A DNA stretch of 62,468 bases from Gammaproteobacteria bacterium (GTDB lineage: Bacteria > Pseudomonadota > Gammaproteobacteria > Thiohalospirales > Thiohalospiraceae). The notes beneath the pieces are model-generated. The model was not told the origin of the DNA and did not search any database. It saw only the letters and a list, made by a program, of their open reading frames with translations. Position 1 is the first letter of the stretch. Each line of letters opens with the position of its first letter. The position numbers were made by a program, and so were the translations under genes. This document shows positions 27,452-40,891 of this stretch, one piece after another. The stretch covers positions 1 to 62,468 of the forward strand of contig WFVH01000039.1 of assembly GCA_015491735.1 (NCBI GenBank), written 5' to 3'.

Positions 27452-28674
27452 CTCACTCTCCCCTTCTCTCTCTCGATGAAGCCCGGACTCGAATCAAACA
27501 CGCCGTTCAGCCGATCAGGGGCAGCGAGCGGGTCGTCCTCAACGCCGCCCTCGGACGCACACTTGCCGAAAAGATATTGTCGCCGATCAATGTTCCTGGC
27601 GATACCAATTCAGCAATGGATGGCTACGCCGTAGCCGGAAGCGATCTCCCCGTGTCGGGGGAGATCACCTTGACAGTAGTCGGAACATCCAGTGCTGGTC
27701 ATCCGTTCAAACGCGAGATAACGTCTGGCCAGGCCGTACGCATCATGACCGGAGCCGTGCTGCCGCCAGGAGCAGATACGGTTGTCATGCAGGAGCATGT
27801 AGAGCGTGCCGGAGATACAGCACGCATTGGCGCAGGCCACAGACCCGGCCAGCATGTGCGCAACGCCGGTGAAGATCTCTCCATCGGCCAGCCGGTACTC
27901 GATCCGGGAAGAGAGCTGATCCCTGCCGATCTGGGTTTGCTTGCCTCGCTGGGCTTTGGTGAAGTCAGTGTCAAGCGCCGGTTGCGGGTCGCCTTTTTCT
28001 CTACGGGTGACGAGCTGCGCTCCATCGGCGAACCACTGGCAGAAGGCGAAATCTACGACAGTAACCGTTACACTCTGCGCGCCATGCTTGTCCGCCTGGG
28101 GGTGGATCTTGTGGACATGGGCATTGTCCCTGATCAACAGGAAGCCATTGAGCAGGCATTTCTCGACGCCGCGGCCATCGCTGACACCGTCATCACCTCC
28201 GGTGGGGCATCGGTTGGCGAAGCGGACTACATCAGCCAAACCCTGGGAAAACTGGGTCAGGTAGAGTTCTGGAAAATTGCCATCAAGCCCGGCAAGCCGC
28301 TGGCCTTCGGAACCGTCGGCGATACCCTCTTTTTTGGGTTGCCGGGCAATCCGGTATCCGCCATGGTCACCTTTTACCAGATTGTACAACCCGCACTGCA
28401 ACGACAGATGGGGCGGGAGGATACTGCATTGCTTCGCCTGCACGCAACATGCACCACCGACCTGAAAAAACGCCCGGGACGAACGGAATTCCAACGGGGC
28501 ATACTCCGGCAAAACGAAGATGGAACACTTTCCGTGGCCAGCTGCGGCGCCCAGGGTTCCCATATTCTCAGCTCGATGAGCCGCGCCAACTGCTTTATCG
28601 TGCTCTCTGCTGAAAGCGCCGGGATTCGTGCAGGCGAGCGGGTAGAAGTTCAACCCTTTGCCGGGCTTATATAA
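27448..28674 (+). CDS. moeA: Molybdopterin molybdenumtransferase MoeA
   Basis: Inserts molybdate into adenylated molybdopterin. 408 aa with the MoeA domain order. SAMDGYAV near residue 55 and GAVLPPGADTVVMQEH belong to the core. The MPT-binding MoCF domain has FFSTGDEL, SGGASVGEADY, and GLPGNPVSAMVTF. It is translationally coupled to mobB, so a molybdoenzyme is expected in the genome; none is in this window. Confidence 0.96.
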   Translation: MTHSPLLSLDEARTRIKHAVQPIRGSERVVLNAALGRTLAEKILSPINVPGDTNSAMDGYAVAGSDLPVSGEITLTVVGTSSAGHPFKREITSGQAVRIMTGAVLPPGADTVVMQEHVERAGDTARIGAGHRPGQHVRNAGEDLSIGQPVLDPGRELIPADLGLLASLGFGEVSVKRRLRVAFFSTGDELRSIGEPLAEGEIYDSNRYTLRAMLVRLGVDLVDMGIVPDQQEAIEQAFLDAAAIADTVITSGGASVGEADYISQTLGKLGQVEFWKIAIKPGKPLAFGTVGDTLFFGLPGNPVSAMVTFYQIVQPALQRQMGREDTALLRLHATCTTDLKKRPGRTEFQRGILRQNEDGTLSVASCGAQGSHILSSMSRANCFIVLSAESAGIRAGERVEVQPFAGLI

Positions 28675-28885
28675 AAAATGGCTCATTGCCCCCCACCCCG
28701 TGCACCTGACCCAGCCACCCCCTAATGGCCGCGGTCCCAAATGCCTGCCTCGCAGACAGTGCGCCGGGGGAACATCCTGTCCAGAAAGCATCTCTCCGCC
28801 AGCACGAGCTCCCAAGATGATAACAGCTATTATTCCTGTTAAAATGGGTTCTCGTGACAACATCAACCCCCCTCAGGAGCTATTT

Positions 28886-29263
28886 ATGAATCGCATCATT
28901 ATCAGTTTGTTTGTCGGTCTGCTTTCTCTCTCCCCCCTGGCTGTATCAGCGGCGGATGAACCAGCACATAAAAGTGTAGAGGAGCTTTATCAGGAAAAAG
29001 ACAAACTCAAAGGGCAACAGGTGCAACTGCAAGGCACGGTGGTCAAGGTCAACAACGGCATCATGAACCGTAACTTCATCCATCTGCAGGATGGCAGTGG
29101 TAAGGAAGGTAGCAATGATATCACCATCACCAGTGACCAGACCGCAGAGGTCGGTGACGAAGTAACCGTGGTAGGCACTGTTACGCTGGATATGGATTTT
29201 GGCGCCGGCTATCTGTACCCGCTGATCGTGGAAAAAGCAACGATCACCAAAACCAGCAAATAA
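28886..29263 (+). CDS. Exported OB-fold protein, 125 aa
   Basis: Signal peptide (residues about 1-22, ending AVSAA) followed by a small OB-fold: GQQVQLQGTVVKVNNGIMNRNFIHLQDG, then VGDEVTVVGTVTLDMDFGAGY. The frame opens earlier but ATG 28886 has CAGGAG 8 nt upstream and begins the signal peptide. It resembles periplasmic nucleic-acid/ligand-binding OB proteins of the NrfJ/BOF kind. Its ligand is unknown. It is monocistronic, 211 bp after moeA. Confidence 0.75.
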   Translation: MNRIIISLFVGLLSLSPLAVSAADEPAHKSVEELYQEKDKLKGQQVQLQGTVVKVNNGIMNRNFIHLQDGSGKEGSNDITITSDQTAEVGDEVTVVGTVTLDMDFGAGYLYPLIVEKATITKTSK

Positions 29264-29446
29264 CTGTCCCCGGACGGACCCCATTGCGGAACCTCTCGTA
29301 TCGACCGATCCGGCAACGGCAGGGTAACTCATACCCCCGGGGCCTTGAGTATCCTGGCAAACAAGACGCTACCGGCGGAGGTTCCAGTGGCAAGCGGAAA
29401 CAATCGGTAGTAGAGCGACCTTCAGGGCAACCCGGGCATCCCGGAT

Positions 29447-29502
29447 CGAGGCGCGGCCCGCAGGGAATGGCTCGCCCTTTCCAAGGGCCGTAACGCCGGG
29501 CC
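29447..29502. repeat. Dispersed 57-bp repeat, copy B
   Basis: CGAGGCGCGGCCCGCAGGGA at the start and ACGCCGGGCC at the end; pairs with copies A (25614) and C (29548). The whole 29264-29859 gap has no gene; it holds copies B and C and the palindromic element at 29688-29839. Confidence 0.5.
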
Positions 29503-29547
29503 GGGGCGCTTGGGCCGCTTCCTCCGGGCGGGCAGTTGGGCGGGAAT

Positions 29548-29604
29548 CAAGGCGCGGCCTGCAGACAACCGTTTCTCCATTGGCATAAGCTGCTACGCCG
29601 TGCC
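29548..29604. repeat. Dispersed 57-bp repeat, copy C
   Basis: CAAGGCGCGGCCTGCAGA at the start, ACGCCGTGCC at the end. It is 101 bp from copy B in the same orientation, more diverged in the centre. Confidence 0.5.
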
Positions 29605-29687
29605 GGCCTGTTCTTGAAACCCCTGACGATTTGATTGGAAAGAACAGACCGGCACACAACGGCTGAATACGATACATAATAAAACCC

Positions 29688-29839
29688 GTAACTATTCAGC
29701 ATAATATGAAACAAACCGGTAACTGTTCAGATTACCCCTGAAATCCGTCAGTTCAAGGCGAAAAATGTGAGTTTACGTGTGTAAATGAGCATTTTTCAAC
29801 GCAGAAATGGCGGATTTCAGGGATGAGCTGAATAGTTAC
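29688..29839. mobile_element. Palindromic MITE, copy 1 (GTAACTATTCAGC termini)
   Basis: A 121-bp imperfect palindrome (29719-29839) is bounded by GTAACTGTTCAG and its inverse GCTGAATAGTTAC. Inside, CCCCTGAAATCCGTCAGTTC pairs with the inverse of the other arm. A further outward GTAACTATTCAGC lies 31 bp to the left (29688). The same 152-bp arrangement occurs inverted at 62318-62468. No coding capacity. It lies 20 bp from the 3' end of dnaQ. Confidence 0.85.
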
Positions 29840-29859
29840 CAAAACCCAAACCCCTTCAT

Positions 29860-30588
29860 TCATCCATCCATTCCACGCCAGATGCACTCGCTGCCGCAAG
29901 ACTTCTCGATAGCCCGCAACCGGTCGTCATGCCGGCGCACTTCATCTTCGTTGGCGCGTATCACTTTCAGCGCCGGACGTTTGCCGGCCAACCGACGAAG
30001 CCCCTCATTGACGCTACCTGTTTGCCCGGTATCGGCCGGCTGCTTTTCACTGCCGAGGGCAAGCTTCGTCTGGCCGCCGGTCATTGACAGATAGACATCT
30101 GCCAGAATCTCCGCATCGAGCAGCGCACCATGAAGATCGCGCTGTGAGTTGTCCACCTGATAGCGTTTACACAAGGCATCCAGACTGTTTCGCTGCCCGG
30201 GATGCAGCCTGCGCGCCAGCGCCAGACTATCCAGCACCGAACAATGATCCTCGACCCGGCCAAACTTTGGCCCCAAAAGAGCCAGCTCATGGTCGATAAA
30301 ACCAACATCAAACGGCGCATTGTGGATTATCAGCTCCGCGCCCTCAATGTAATCCAGAAAATCTTCAGCAATATCAGAAAAACGCGGTTTGTCACGAAGA
30401 AATTCGGCAGTGATACCATGCACCTCCACCGCACCAGCATCGATCTCCCGATCCGGCCGTAAATACTGATGGTAGTTATTCCGGGTCAGGCGGCGGCGCA
30501 CCAGCTCCACACACCCGATTTCAATGATCCGATGCCCTTCTTTGGGATCCAGGCCCGTGGTTTCCGTATCCAGTACAATCTGCCTCAT
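29860..30588 (-). CDS. dnaQ: DNA polymerase III epsilon subunit (3'-5' proofreading exonuclease)
   Basis: Proofreading nuclease of the replicase. About 242 aa from ATG 30588, which has GAGG 9 nt upstream and gives MRQIVLDTETTGLDP at the N-terminus, as in E. coli; the longer open frame runs into rnhA. Exo I motif DTETTG, Exo II NAPFDVGFIDHEL, Exo III HGALLDAEILADVY with the catalytic His and Asp. The C-terminal about 60 residues are the flexible alpha-binding tail. It begins 8 nt after rnhA on the same strand. Confidence 0.95.
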   Translation of the reverse strand: MRQIVLDTETTGLDPKEGHRIIEIGCVELVRRRLTRNNYHQYLRPDREIDAGAVEVHGITAEFLRDKPRFSDIAEDFLDYIEGAELIIHNAPFDVGFIDHELALLGPKFGRVEDHCSVLDSLALARRLHPGQRNSLDALCKRYQVDNSQRDLHGALLDAEILADVYLSMTGGQTKLALGSEKQPADTGQTGSVNEGLRRLAGKRPALKVIRANEDEVRRHDDRLRAIEKSCGSECIWRGMDG

Positions 30589-30596
30589 ACTTAACC

Positions 30597-31031
30597 TCAC
30601 ATCTCCTCGATAGCCCGATTGGCCAGCGCATCGGCCCGCTCGTTCTCTGGATGACCACTGTGCCCCCTGACCCAATGCCACTCTATGTTATGGCGCGCTA
30701 TCGCCCTGTCCAGCCGTTGCCACAAATCGACATTCTTGACCGGCTGTTTGTTCGCCGTCTTCCAACCCCGCCGTTTCCAGCTCTCCATCCACTCCGTCAC
30801 GCCCTTTTGTACATAACGGGAGTCGGTGGTAAGGGCCACATTACAAGGGCGCTTGAGTGTCTCCAACGCCACGATCGCCGCCATCAGCTCCATCCGGTTA
30901 TTCGTGGTTTGCGGCTCCCCGCCCCATAGCTCTCTCTCTTTCTCCCGGTAACGCAAAACAGCTCCCCAGCCGCCCGGCCCCGGATTGCCCTTGCAGGCGC
31001 CATCGGTAAAAATCTCCACTGTTGCGCTCAC
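30597..31031 (-). CDS. rnhA: Ribonuclease HI
   Basis: Cleaves RNA in RNA-DNA hybrids. 144 aa. The DEDD catalytic residues are visible: Asp in [16 protein letters not shown], Glu in [11 protein letters not shown], Asp in TTDSRYV, and Asp in NERADALAN, with His in GHSGHPEN. It overlaps the upstream methyltransferase gene by 4 nt and precedes dnaQ by 8 nt, the conserved gammaproteobacterial order. Confidence 0.97.
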   Translation of the reverse strand: MSATVEIFTDGACKGNPGPGGWGAVLRYREKERELWGGEPQTTNNRMELMAAIVALETLKRPCNVALTTDSRYVQKGVTEWMESWKRRGWKTANKQPVKNVDLWQRLDRAIARHNIEWHWVRGHSGHPENERADALANRAIEEM

Positions 31032-31831
31032 ATGACACCCTTGATTGTACTGAGGTGGCTATGACGCGCCGTCGGCTCGGGGGCGCCCCCTGGCAGCAGC
31101 TTGTTGTGAAAGCGCCAGCGGGGAGAGATGGGGGTCAAGGTCGCCAGCCGCTTTTTTGCCAGCAGAATATATACCGCTCCACCAAAAGGCTGAAAACGCC
31201 TGCCCAGGTGTTCGAATAGCCGTAGCTGACGTATCAGCGCCCCGTGCTGAACCGGAGGATAGTAGACAAAGGAGCGAACCATCAATGTGTCAAAACCCAA
31301 TAAACCCAGCCAATCCTGCACCTTGGCTGAACTGTGAAAATGGCCGGACCAGGGCGGATTCCGTCGCCGCCATCCGACCCACCGCCATAGCGTCCACAAA
31401 CTCCACGGGTTGAAACAGGTGATGATCACGTGTCCCTCGGGTATCAGGGTACGTTCAACCTCTCTCAGCACCTGATGAGGGTCAGTGGTGAACTCCAATA
31501 CATGGGGCAAAACAATGACATCCAGGCTTTCGGCGGCAAAGGGCAGGGCGTCCGCCACGCCATAGAGATCACCGTGGTTCTGCCCTCCCCCGGTTCGGCG
31601 CGGAGACTCCAGCAACATAACGATGCTATGGCGGATACGGCTCGCTGCCAGCAGATCGATCCGGCCAGGACACCCCACCTGTAACAGATAGTATCCAAAC
31701 AGATTCGGCAGCACGGACGCCATCTGCTCCCGCTCCTGCTCCAGCAACAACCGTCCGGCGGGAAAATGAAACCAGGCTCTTGCGCGACGCCACACCCGCA
31801 CCGCCGCATCATGTTCTGACTGACGATTCAT
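31028..31831 (-). CDS. SAM-dependent methyltransferase, YafS-like
   Basis: About 267-aa class I methyltransferase-like protein. Start ATG 31831 (MNRQSEHD) rather than the upstream TTG. The SAM-binding glycine loop is degenerate ([13 protein letters not shown]), while [21 protein letters not shown] is a normal motif II-III region. The substrate is not known. Position between gloB and rnhA is the same as yafS in E. coli. Coupled to rnhA by a 4-nt overlap. Confidence 0.85.
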   Translation of the reverse strand: MNRQSEHDAAVRVWRRARAWFHFPAGRLLLEQEREQMASVLPNLFGYYLLQVGCPGRIDLLAASRIRHSIVMLLESPRRTGGGQNHGDLYGVADALPFAAESLDVIVLPHVLEFTTDPHQVLREVERTLIPEGHVIITCFNPWSLWTLWRWVGWRRRNPPWSGHFHSSAKVQDWLGLLGFDTLMVRSFVYYPPVQHGALIRQLRLFEHLGRRFQPFGGAVYILLAKKRLATLTPISPRWRFHNKLLPGGAPEPTARHSHLSTIKGVM

Positions 31832-31888
31832 ATAGCTTTTCGCCAACTACCGGAAAAATTCTGCACGAAGAGTATACTATACCCGCTT

Positions 31889-32671
31889 ATGCTGGAAATA
31901 ACCGCCCAACCCGCGCTGAAAGACAACTATATCTGGCTGCTCCGGAACGAAGAGTGCCGGTATGTGGTCATTGTCGATCCTGGCGAAGCCGGTCCGGTGA
32001 TAAACACACTGATTGCCAATAGCCTCGAACCACTGGCCATCCTGATCACCCATCACCACCATGACCATACGGACGGGATAGCCGAACTGCTCGCCTGGCA
32101 TGATGTTCCCGTCTACGGCCCGGCGAACGAGTCCATTCCGGCCCTGACTCACCCCTTGACGGAAGGTGATCGCGTCCTCCTGAAGGAGATTGGAGCCGAA
32201 CTTCAGGTACTGGATATACCGGGACATACGTCAGGGCATATTGGCTACTATGGTGACGGCCTGCTCTTCTGCGGTGACACACTGTTTACCGCTGGTTGCG
32301 GAAAAGTCTTCGATAGTACGGCGCAACGGCTGTTCCACTCATTACAAAAACTGGCCACGCTGCCGGATGAAACACTCGTTTTTTGCGCCCACGAATACAC
32401 AGAGGAGAACCTGCTTTTCGCCAGGATGGTAGAACCCGGCAACAATGCCATCATTCAGCGGCTGGCGAAAACCCGGCAGCTTCGTCAGGGGGGGGCCGCC
32501 ACTGTCCCCTCCACGCTATCTGAAGAGAAACGAACCAACCCCTTTCTACGTTGCGGCAGGGCCGAGGTCATCCGCAACACGCAACGCTTTGCCGGCCGCC
32601 TCCTCAACGGTGCCGAAGAGGTATTTGTAGCGCTGCGGCACTGGAGAGATGTTGTCGACAGACCGACATAG
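31889..32671 (+). CDS. gloB: Hydroxyacylglutathione hydrolase (glyoxalase II)
   Basis: Hydrolyses S-lactoylglutathione to lactate and glutathione in methylglyoxal detoxification. 260 aa. The binuclear metal motif THHHHDHTDG is near residues 52-61; GHTSGHIGYY, CGDTLFTAGCGK and FCAHEYTEEN supply the other ligands and the glutathione site. It is divergent from the YafS-like gene with a 57-bp shared promoter region. Confidence 0.96.
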   Translation: MLEITAQPALKDNYIWLLRNEECRYVVIVDPGEAGPVINTLIANSLEPLAILITHHHHDHTDGIAELLAWHDVPVYGPANESIPALTHPLTEGDRVLLKEIGAELQVLDIPGHTSGHIGYYGDGLLFCGDTLFTAGCGKVFDSTAQRLFHSLQKLATLPDETLVFCAHEYTEENLLFARMVEPGNNAIIQRLAKTRQLRQGGAATVPSTLSEEKRTNPFLRCGRAEVIRNTQRFAGRLLNGAEEVFVALRHWRDVVDRPT

Positions 32672-32972
32672 CGCAACGCCCGGCGGCGGTTCACTGGGCA
32701 GGCCAGCGAGATCAAACTGCTGGAGCTGTTGGCCGGAAGTTCCGGGTGGCGAAGGCAGAGGGAAAATTTCGGCAGATCGACCCGCGCAGCCGGCGGCCTT
32801 GACTTCGAATCCCTTCAGCGCCAGACTTGAACCCATGTTTTCCCATCCCGGTACAGCCCCGATGGCCAAAAGGATACAGATGTGGTGGCTACGCCCTCGC
32901 TGCCGCCCGTGTCCCTGCGTTGGAGCAAGAAAGATGTACTGAACCGGATTGTTCGTTTACTGATTTGCCAAG

Positions 32973-33010
32973 GCCGCAGGCTCCATTCCGGACTGCGGCT
33001 TTTTTGTTTT
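32973..33010 (+). terminator. Rho-independent terminator/attenuator before EamA gene
   Basis: GCCGCAG (32973-32979) pairs with CTGCGGC (32993-32999), followed by TTTTTTGTTTT. It ends only 15 nt before the EamA start. It either ends gloB read-through or acts as an attenuator of the transporter. The rest of the gap from 32672 shows no convincing gene. Confidence 0.7.
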
Positions 33011-33025
33011 TGTCGGGAGAAAAAA

Positions 33026-33910
33026 ATGTCTGTGCCCGCCGCTTATGCAGGGGTCATCATCCTCTGGGCCACTACGCCACTGGCCATCAACTGGAGCGTG
33101 GCCGGCAGCAGCTATCTGTTTGGAATCACCGCGCGGATGGGGATCGGGCTGCTGTTCTGTCTGCTGTTGATTGGCTGGATGCGGATCCGCTTCCCTTGGC
33201 ATATGGCGGCGCGGTGCACCTATCTGCTGGCGGGGCTGGTGCTGTATGGCTCGATGCTGACGGTTTATTGGGGGGCGCAGTATATCCCCTCCGGTCTGAT
33301 TGCGGTGATTTTCGGATTGACGCCACTGGCGACCGGCATCATGGCCGCGCTGTGGCTCGGCGAACGCTCTGTTACGCCACTGAAGATATCCGGAATCGTA
33401 CTTGGCATCGGCGGTCTGGCGCTCATTTTCGAGGCAGGCCGGCAGTGGGAAAGCAGCTCATGGCGGGGTATTTCGGCCATGCTGGTATCGGTGCTGATCC
33501 ACTCTGCCGGGACAGTCTGGATCAAGCGCCTGGACTTCACCACCCAACTGCACCCGGTAGCGCTGAACGGGGGCGCGCTGGCGGTCTGTGTACCGCTGTT
33601 CCTGCTTACCTGGCTGCTGGTGGACGGCTCACCGCCCGAGCACATTACACTGCGGGCAGCACTCTCTATCGGCTATCTGGGTATCGTGGCAACGGTGGTG
33701 GGGTTTTCGCTCTACTACTATATCTTGCGCCATCTTTCTGCCGGCGTCATCGCCTTGATTACGCTGATTACCCCGGTGCTGGCGTTGCTGCTGGGAGAGT
33801 GGCTCAATGGCGAGGCGGTAGGCGCCAGGGTTTGGTGGGGCACAGCCATTATCCTGGCGGGACTGGGGCTGTACCAGACGGGAAACCGATCGGGGGAACG
33901 GGAACGGTGA
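33026..33910 (+). CDS. EamA/DMT-family membrane transporter
   Basis: 294-aa drug/metabolite-type transporter with ten predicted transmembrane helices in two EamA repeats. The first repeat contains PLAINWSVAGSSYLFGITAR, the second ALSIGYLGIVATVVGFSLYY and LITPVLALLLGEWL. ATG 33026 follows GGGAGA; the longer open frame upstream would run through the terminator hairpin. The substrate cannot be predicted. Another long frame in the same region is a shadow. Confidence 0.85.
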   Translation: MSVPAAYAGVIILWATTPLAINWSVAGSSYLFGITARMGIGLLFCLLLIGWMRIRFPWHMAARCTYLLAGLVLYGSMLTVYWGAQYIPSGLIAVIFGLTPLATGIMAALWLGERSVTPLKISGIVLGIGGLALIFEAGRQWESSSWRGISAMLVSVLIHSAGTVWIKRLDFTTQLHPVALNGGALAVCVPLFLLTWLLVDGSPPEHITLRAALSIGYLGIVATVVGFSLYYYILRHLSAGVIALITLITPVLALLLGEWLNGEAVGARVWWGTAIILAGLGLYQTGNRSGERER

Positions 33911-34034
33911 CAACCGGAACAAACAGCCATTGTGTTCAGGCAGTGGGTATTATTAACCCGCCGATCTTGTATCTGGATACTTTGCCCCTATTTTCACTAC
34001 TTCTTGTAAAACGGAGTTGACCAGGGAGTCATTG

Positions 34035-34505
34035 ATGAAAAACTGGGATCAGTTGAAGAAAGAGTTGTTCAAACATTGGTCGGTAATGAGCTTTTACGAG
34101 CGTTTTGAACATGTCGTGGCACTCATTCTTACCGGCCTGATCGCGATCATCATATGCGTGGCGCTCTGGCGGCTGGCCTACGAGGTAATAAACATGCTGG
34201 TTATGGGGGCGCTCGACCCGTTGAACCACGCCGTATTCCAGACCATTTTCGGAATGATCATGACACTGCTGATCGCCATGGAGTTCAAACATTCGATCCT
34301 GCAAGTGCTGGAACGCAAGGCGCATATCATCCAGGTTCAGACCGTGTTGCTGATTGCCCTGCTGGCGCTGGCCCGTAAATTCATAATCCTGGATGCCGCA
34401 TACATGGAAGCTGAGAAGATGGCTGCGCTGGCACTCTCTGTCGTGGCGCTTGGCGGAGTCTACTGGATGGTTAGAGAACGGAACCAGTCCGGCAATACAC
34501 AATAA
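34035..34505 (+). CDS. PsiE-like phosphate-starvation-inducible membrane protein
   Basis: 156 aa, four hydrophobic helices. ATG 34035 follows AGGGAG at 6 nt. The pattern FYERFEHVVALILT and the amphipathic EFKHSILQVLERKAHIIQVQTVLLIALLALARKFIILD are typical of the PsiE/DUF2495-type group. Function unknown; PsiE of E. coli is induced on phosphate starvation. It follows the EamA gene by 124 bp on the same strand. Confidence 0.75.
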   Translation: MKNWDQLKKELFKHWSVMSFYERFEHVVALILTGLIAIIICVALWRLAYEVINMLVMGALDPLNHAVFQTIFGMIMTLLIAMEFKHSILQVLERKAHIIQVQTVLLIALLALARKFIILDAAYMEAEKMAALALSVVALGGVYWMVRERNQSGNTQ

Positions 34506-34584
34506 ACCTGTCTGCCTTTCGCCTGCGGCTGCGTGCCATCTGCCGCCGTGAAACTGCGTGCCTGGCGATGCCGCATTCAGGGCC

Positions 34585-36111
34585 TCAGAAACAGCCCGGT
34601 TTCGATCGCATGTGCGGAAACAGCAACACGTCACGAATCGAAGCGGAGTCGGTGAACAGCATCACCAGCCGATCAATACCGATCCCCTCTCCCGCCGTTG
34701 GCGGCATGCCATGCTCAAGCGCGGTGATGTAGTCCTCATCGTAATGCATGGCCTCCAGATCACCGCTCTCTTTCTCCACCACCTGTTTGCGGAACCGCTC
34801 GGCCTGATCCTCGGCGTCATTGAGTTCGGTGAAGCCGTTGGCTATTTCGCGCCCGCCAACAAAAAATTCAAAGCGATCAGTGACAAAGGGATCTTCGTCA
34901 TTGCGCCGCGCCAGGGGCGATACTTCGGTTGGATAGGCAGTAATAAAGGTTGGCTGCTTGAGACGATGCTCCACGGTTTTTTCAAATATTTCGATCTGAA
35001 TCTTGCCCAGCCCGTAACTCTCTTTCAAAGGGATTCCCAGCCCCTCTGCTATCCGGCTCGCCTGCTCCTGCGACGCCAGCTGCTCCGCCTTGATCTCCGG
35101 ATTAAAATGGAGAATGGACTCCTTCACCGTCATGCGGACAAAGGGATCACCAAAGTTAAAGGTCTCACCCTGCCAGGTAACGTTAGTACCGCCCAGAATC
35201 ATCTGCGCCAGCAGGCGCAGCATCTCTTCGGTGAGATCCATGAGATCATTGTAGTCCGCATAGGCCTGATAGAACTCCAGCATGGTAAACTCAGGATTGT
35301 GCCGGGTAGAGAGCCCTTCATTACGGAAGTTGCGGTTGATCTCGAACACCTTCTCGAAACCACCCACAACCAGACGCTTGAGATACAGCTCCGGTGCGAT
35401 ACGCAGATAGAGCTCCATATCCAGGGCATTGTGATAGGTGGTGAAGGGACGCGCCGTGGCACCGCCGGGGATGGCCTGCATCATCGGCGTCTCCACCTCG
35501 AGAAAACCGCGCTCGATGAGAAACTGACGGATGACGTTGACAATTTGTGAGCGCACCCGGAAGATCTCCCGGCTCACCTCGTTCATGATCAGATCCAGAT
35601 AGCGCTGACGGTAGCGAATCTCCTGATCGGCAAGGCCGCGGAACTTGTCCGGTAACGGCCGCAGCGCCTTGGTCAACAACCGGGCCTGCTCCGCCCGGAC
35701 CGACAGCTCACCGGTACGGGTCTTGAACAGGTTGCCCTCGATGCCGACGATATCACCAATGTCCCACCCCTTGAACGCCTTGTATACACCTTCCGGCAGC
35801 ACGTCCCGCTGCATGTAGATCTGGATGCGTCCGGACATGTCCTGCAGGTGCATGAAACTGGCCTTGCCCATAATGCGGCGGGTCATGATCCGCCCGGCCA
35901 CCTTTACCCGGACAGGCTGCTGCTCAAACAGCGCTGCATCCTTCCCGCCATATTCGGCATGCAGCTCACCGGCCATGACATTGCGGCGAAAGTCCGCCGG
36001 AAACGGGTTGCCCTGTTCACGCAACTGCGCCAGTTTCATGCGGCGCCGGGCGATCTGCTCATGTTCGCTCAGGGCCTGCCCGGGGGGGGATTTCTTGTCG
36101 TTCATTGTCAA
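34585..36111 (-). CDS. lysS: Lysyl-tRNA synthetase (class II)
   Basis: Charges tRNA-Lys. 508 aa, a standard LysS. The N-terminal OB anticodon-binding domain spans about 60-160 ([18 protein letters not shown]). Class II motif 2 is in [20 protein letters not shown], motif 3 in [14 protein letters not shown]. It follows prfB by 14 nt on the same strand, the conserved prfB-lysS operon. Confidence 0.97.
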   Translation of the reverse strand: MTMNDKKSPPGQALSEHEQIARRRMKLAQLREQGNPFPADFRRNVMAGELHAEYGGKDAALFEQQPVRVKVAGRIMTRRIMGKASFMHLQDMSGRIQIYMQRDVLPEGVYKAFKGWDIGDIVGIEGNLFKTRTGELSVRAEQARLLTKALRPLPDKFRGLADQEIRYRQRYLDLIMNEVSREIFRVRSQIVNVIRQFLIERGFLEVETPMMQAIPGGATARPFTTYHNALDMELYLRIAPELYLKRLVVGGFEKVFEINRNFRNEGLSTRHNPEFTMLEFYQAYADYNDLMDLTEEMLRLLAQMILGGTNVTWQGETFNFGDPFVRMTVKESILHFNPEIKAEQLASQEQASRIAEGLGIPLKESYGLGKIQIEIFEKTVEHRLKQPTFITAYPTEVSPLARRNDEDPFVTDRFEFFVGGREIANGFTELNDAEDQAERFRKQVVEKESGDLEAMHYDEDYITALEHGMPPTAGEGIGIDRLVMLFTDSASIRDVLLFPHMRSKPGCF

Positions 36112-36125
36112 TATTACTCAGATGG

Positions 36126-37224
36126 CTACAGACCCTGCTTCAGGCTGGCCTCGATAAAATTATCCAGATCGCCATCCAGCACCGCCTGGGTGTTGCCGGT
36201 CTCCACACCGGTACGCAGATCCTTGATGCGAGACTGATCCAGCACATAGGAGCGGATCTGACTGCCCCAGCCAATATCGGACTTGGACTCCTCCAGCGCC
36301 TGCTTCTCCGCATTGCGCTGCTGCATCTCCAGCTCGTACAGCTTGGCCTTGAGCTGGTTCATCGCGTGGGCCTTGTTCTGGTGCTGGGAGCGCTCACTCT
36401 GGCACTGGGCCACGGTATTGGTGGGCAGGTGGGTGATACGCACCGCCGAATCGGTACGGTTGACGTGCTGCCCCCCCGCTCCGGATGCGCGGTAGGTGTC
36501 GATACGCAGATCAGCAGGATTGATCTCAATCTCGATGCTGTCATCCACTTCGGGATAGACGAACACTGATGCAAACGAAGTATGGCGGCGGTTGCCGGAG
36601 TCAAACGGGGATTTGCGCACCAGACGATGCACGCCGGTCTCGGTGCGCAGCCAGCCAAAGGCGTAGTCCCCCCCGAACTTGACGGTAGCGCTCTTGATGC
36701 CCGCCACCTCACCGGGGGAGGCCTCGATCAGCTCGGTCTTGAAACCCCGCCGCTCGCCCCAGCGCAGATACATGCGCAACAGCATCTCCGCCCAGTCCTG
36801 CGCTTCGGTGCCACCCGAGCCCGCCTGAATGTCGAGAAAGGCGTTGCTGGCGTCCAGTTCGCCGGAGAACATGCGCCGGAACTCCAGTTCGGTCAACTTC
36901 TGTTCCAGCTCCTCCAGATCGGCCAATACCGCCTCGATGGTATCTTCATCATCCTCCGCGGCAGCCAGATCCAGCAGCTCCTGCGTTTCGGCGAGGCGCG
37001 ACGCCAGCTCGGTGATGACATTCACGATATCCTCGAGCCGGGAACGCTCCCGCCCCAGCTCCTGGGCGCGCTCCGGATTGTCCCAGACCTTCGGATCTTC
37101 CAGTTCCCGCTCGACCTCTGTCAGCCGTTCCTGCTTGCTGTCGAAGTCAAAGATACCCCCTCAGCGCCTGAGCGCGCTTTTGCATATCATTGATACGTGA
37201 ATAGATTGGGTTGAGTTCCTGCAT
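36126..37224 (-). CDS. prfB: Peptide chain release factor 2, with programmed +1 frameshift
   Basis: Recognises UAA/UGA stops. Synthesis begins at ATG 37224 ([13 protein letters not shown]), runs 25 codons to an in-frame TGA at 37149-37147, and continues in the +1 frame ([13 protein letters not shown]) to 36126. Total about 365 aa. The stop-codon-recognition SPF motif is in [12 protein letters not shown]; the GGQ motif is in SGAGGQHVN. The frameshift region matches E. coli, so UGA acts as an autoregulatory sensor of RF2 level. Gene finders that ignore the shift report only the 299-aa downstream part. Confidence 0.96.
37147..37162 (-). promoter_or_regulatory. prfB programmed +1 frameshift signal
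   Basis: On the minus strand AGGGGGTATCTTTGAC: an internal Shine-Dalgarno-like AGGGGG, then CTT at the slip position and the UGA stop followed by C (a poor termination context). This is the canonical RF2 autoregulation site. Confidence 0.95.
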
Positions 37225-37281
37225 CCTGTTCCAGTTTGGTGAATCAAAAGGGGGGATAATACTAAATATGCGTCTTGAATA

Positions 37282-40881
<3,600 letters not shown>

Positions 40882-40891
40882 CGGATTTCAC

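Noticed and set aside
32827-34020. 397-codon frame overlapping the EamA gene
   Set aside because: Translation is low-complexity and lacks motifs; the alternate frame gives a clean ten-helix transporter with a ribosome site.
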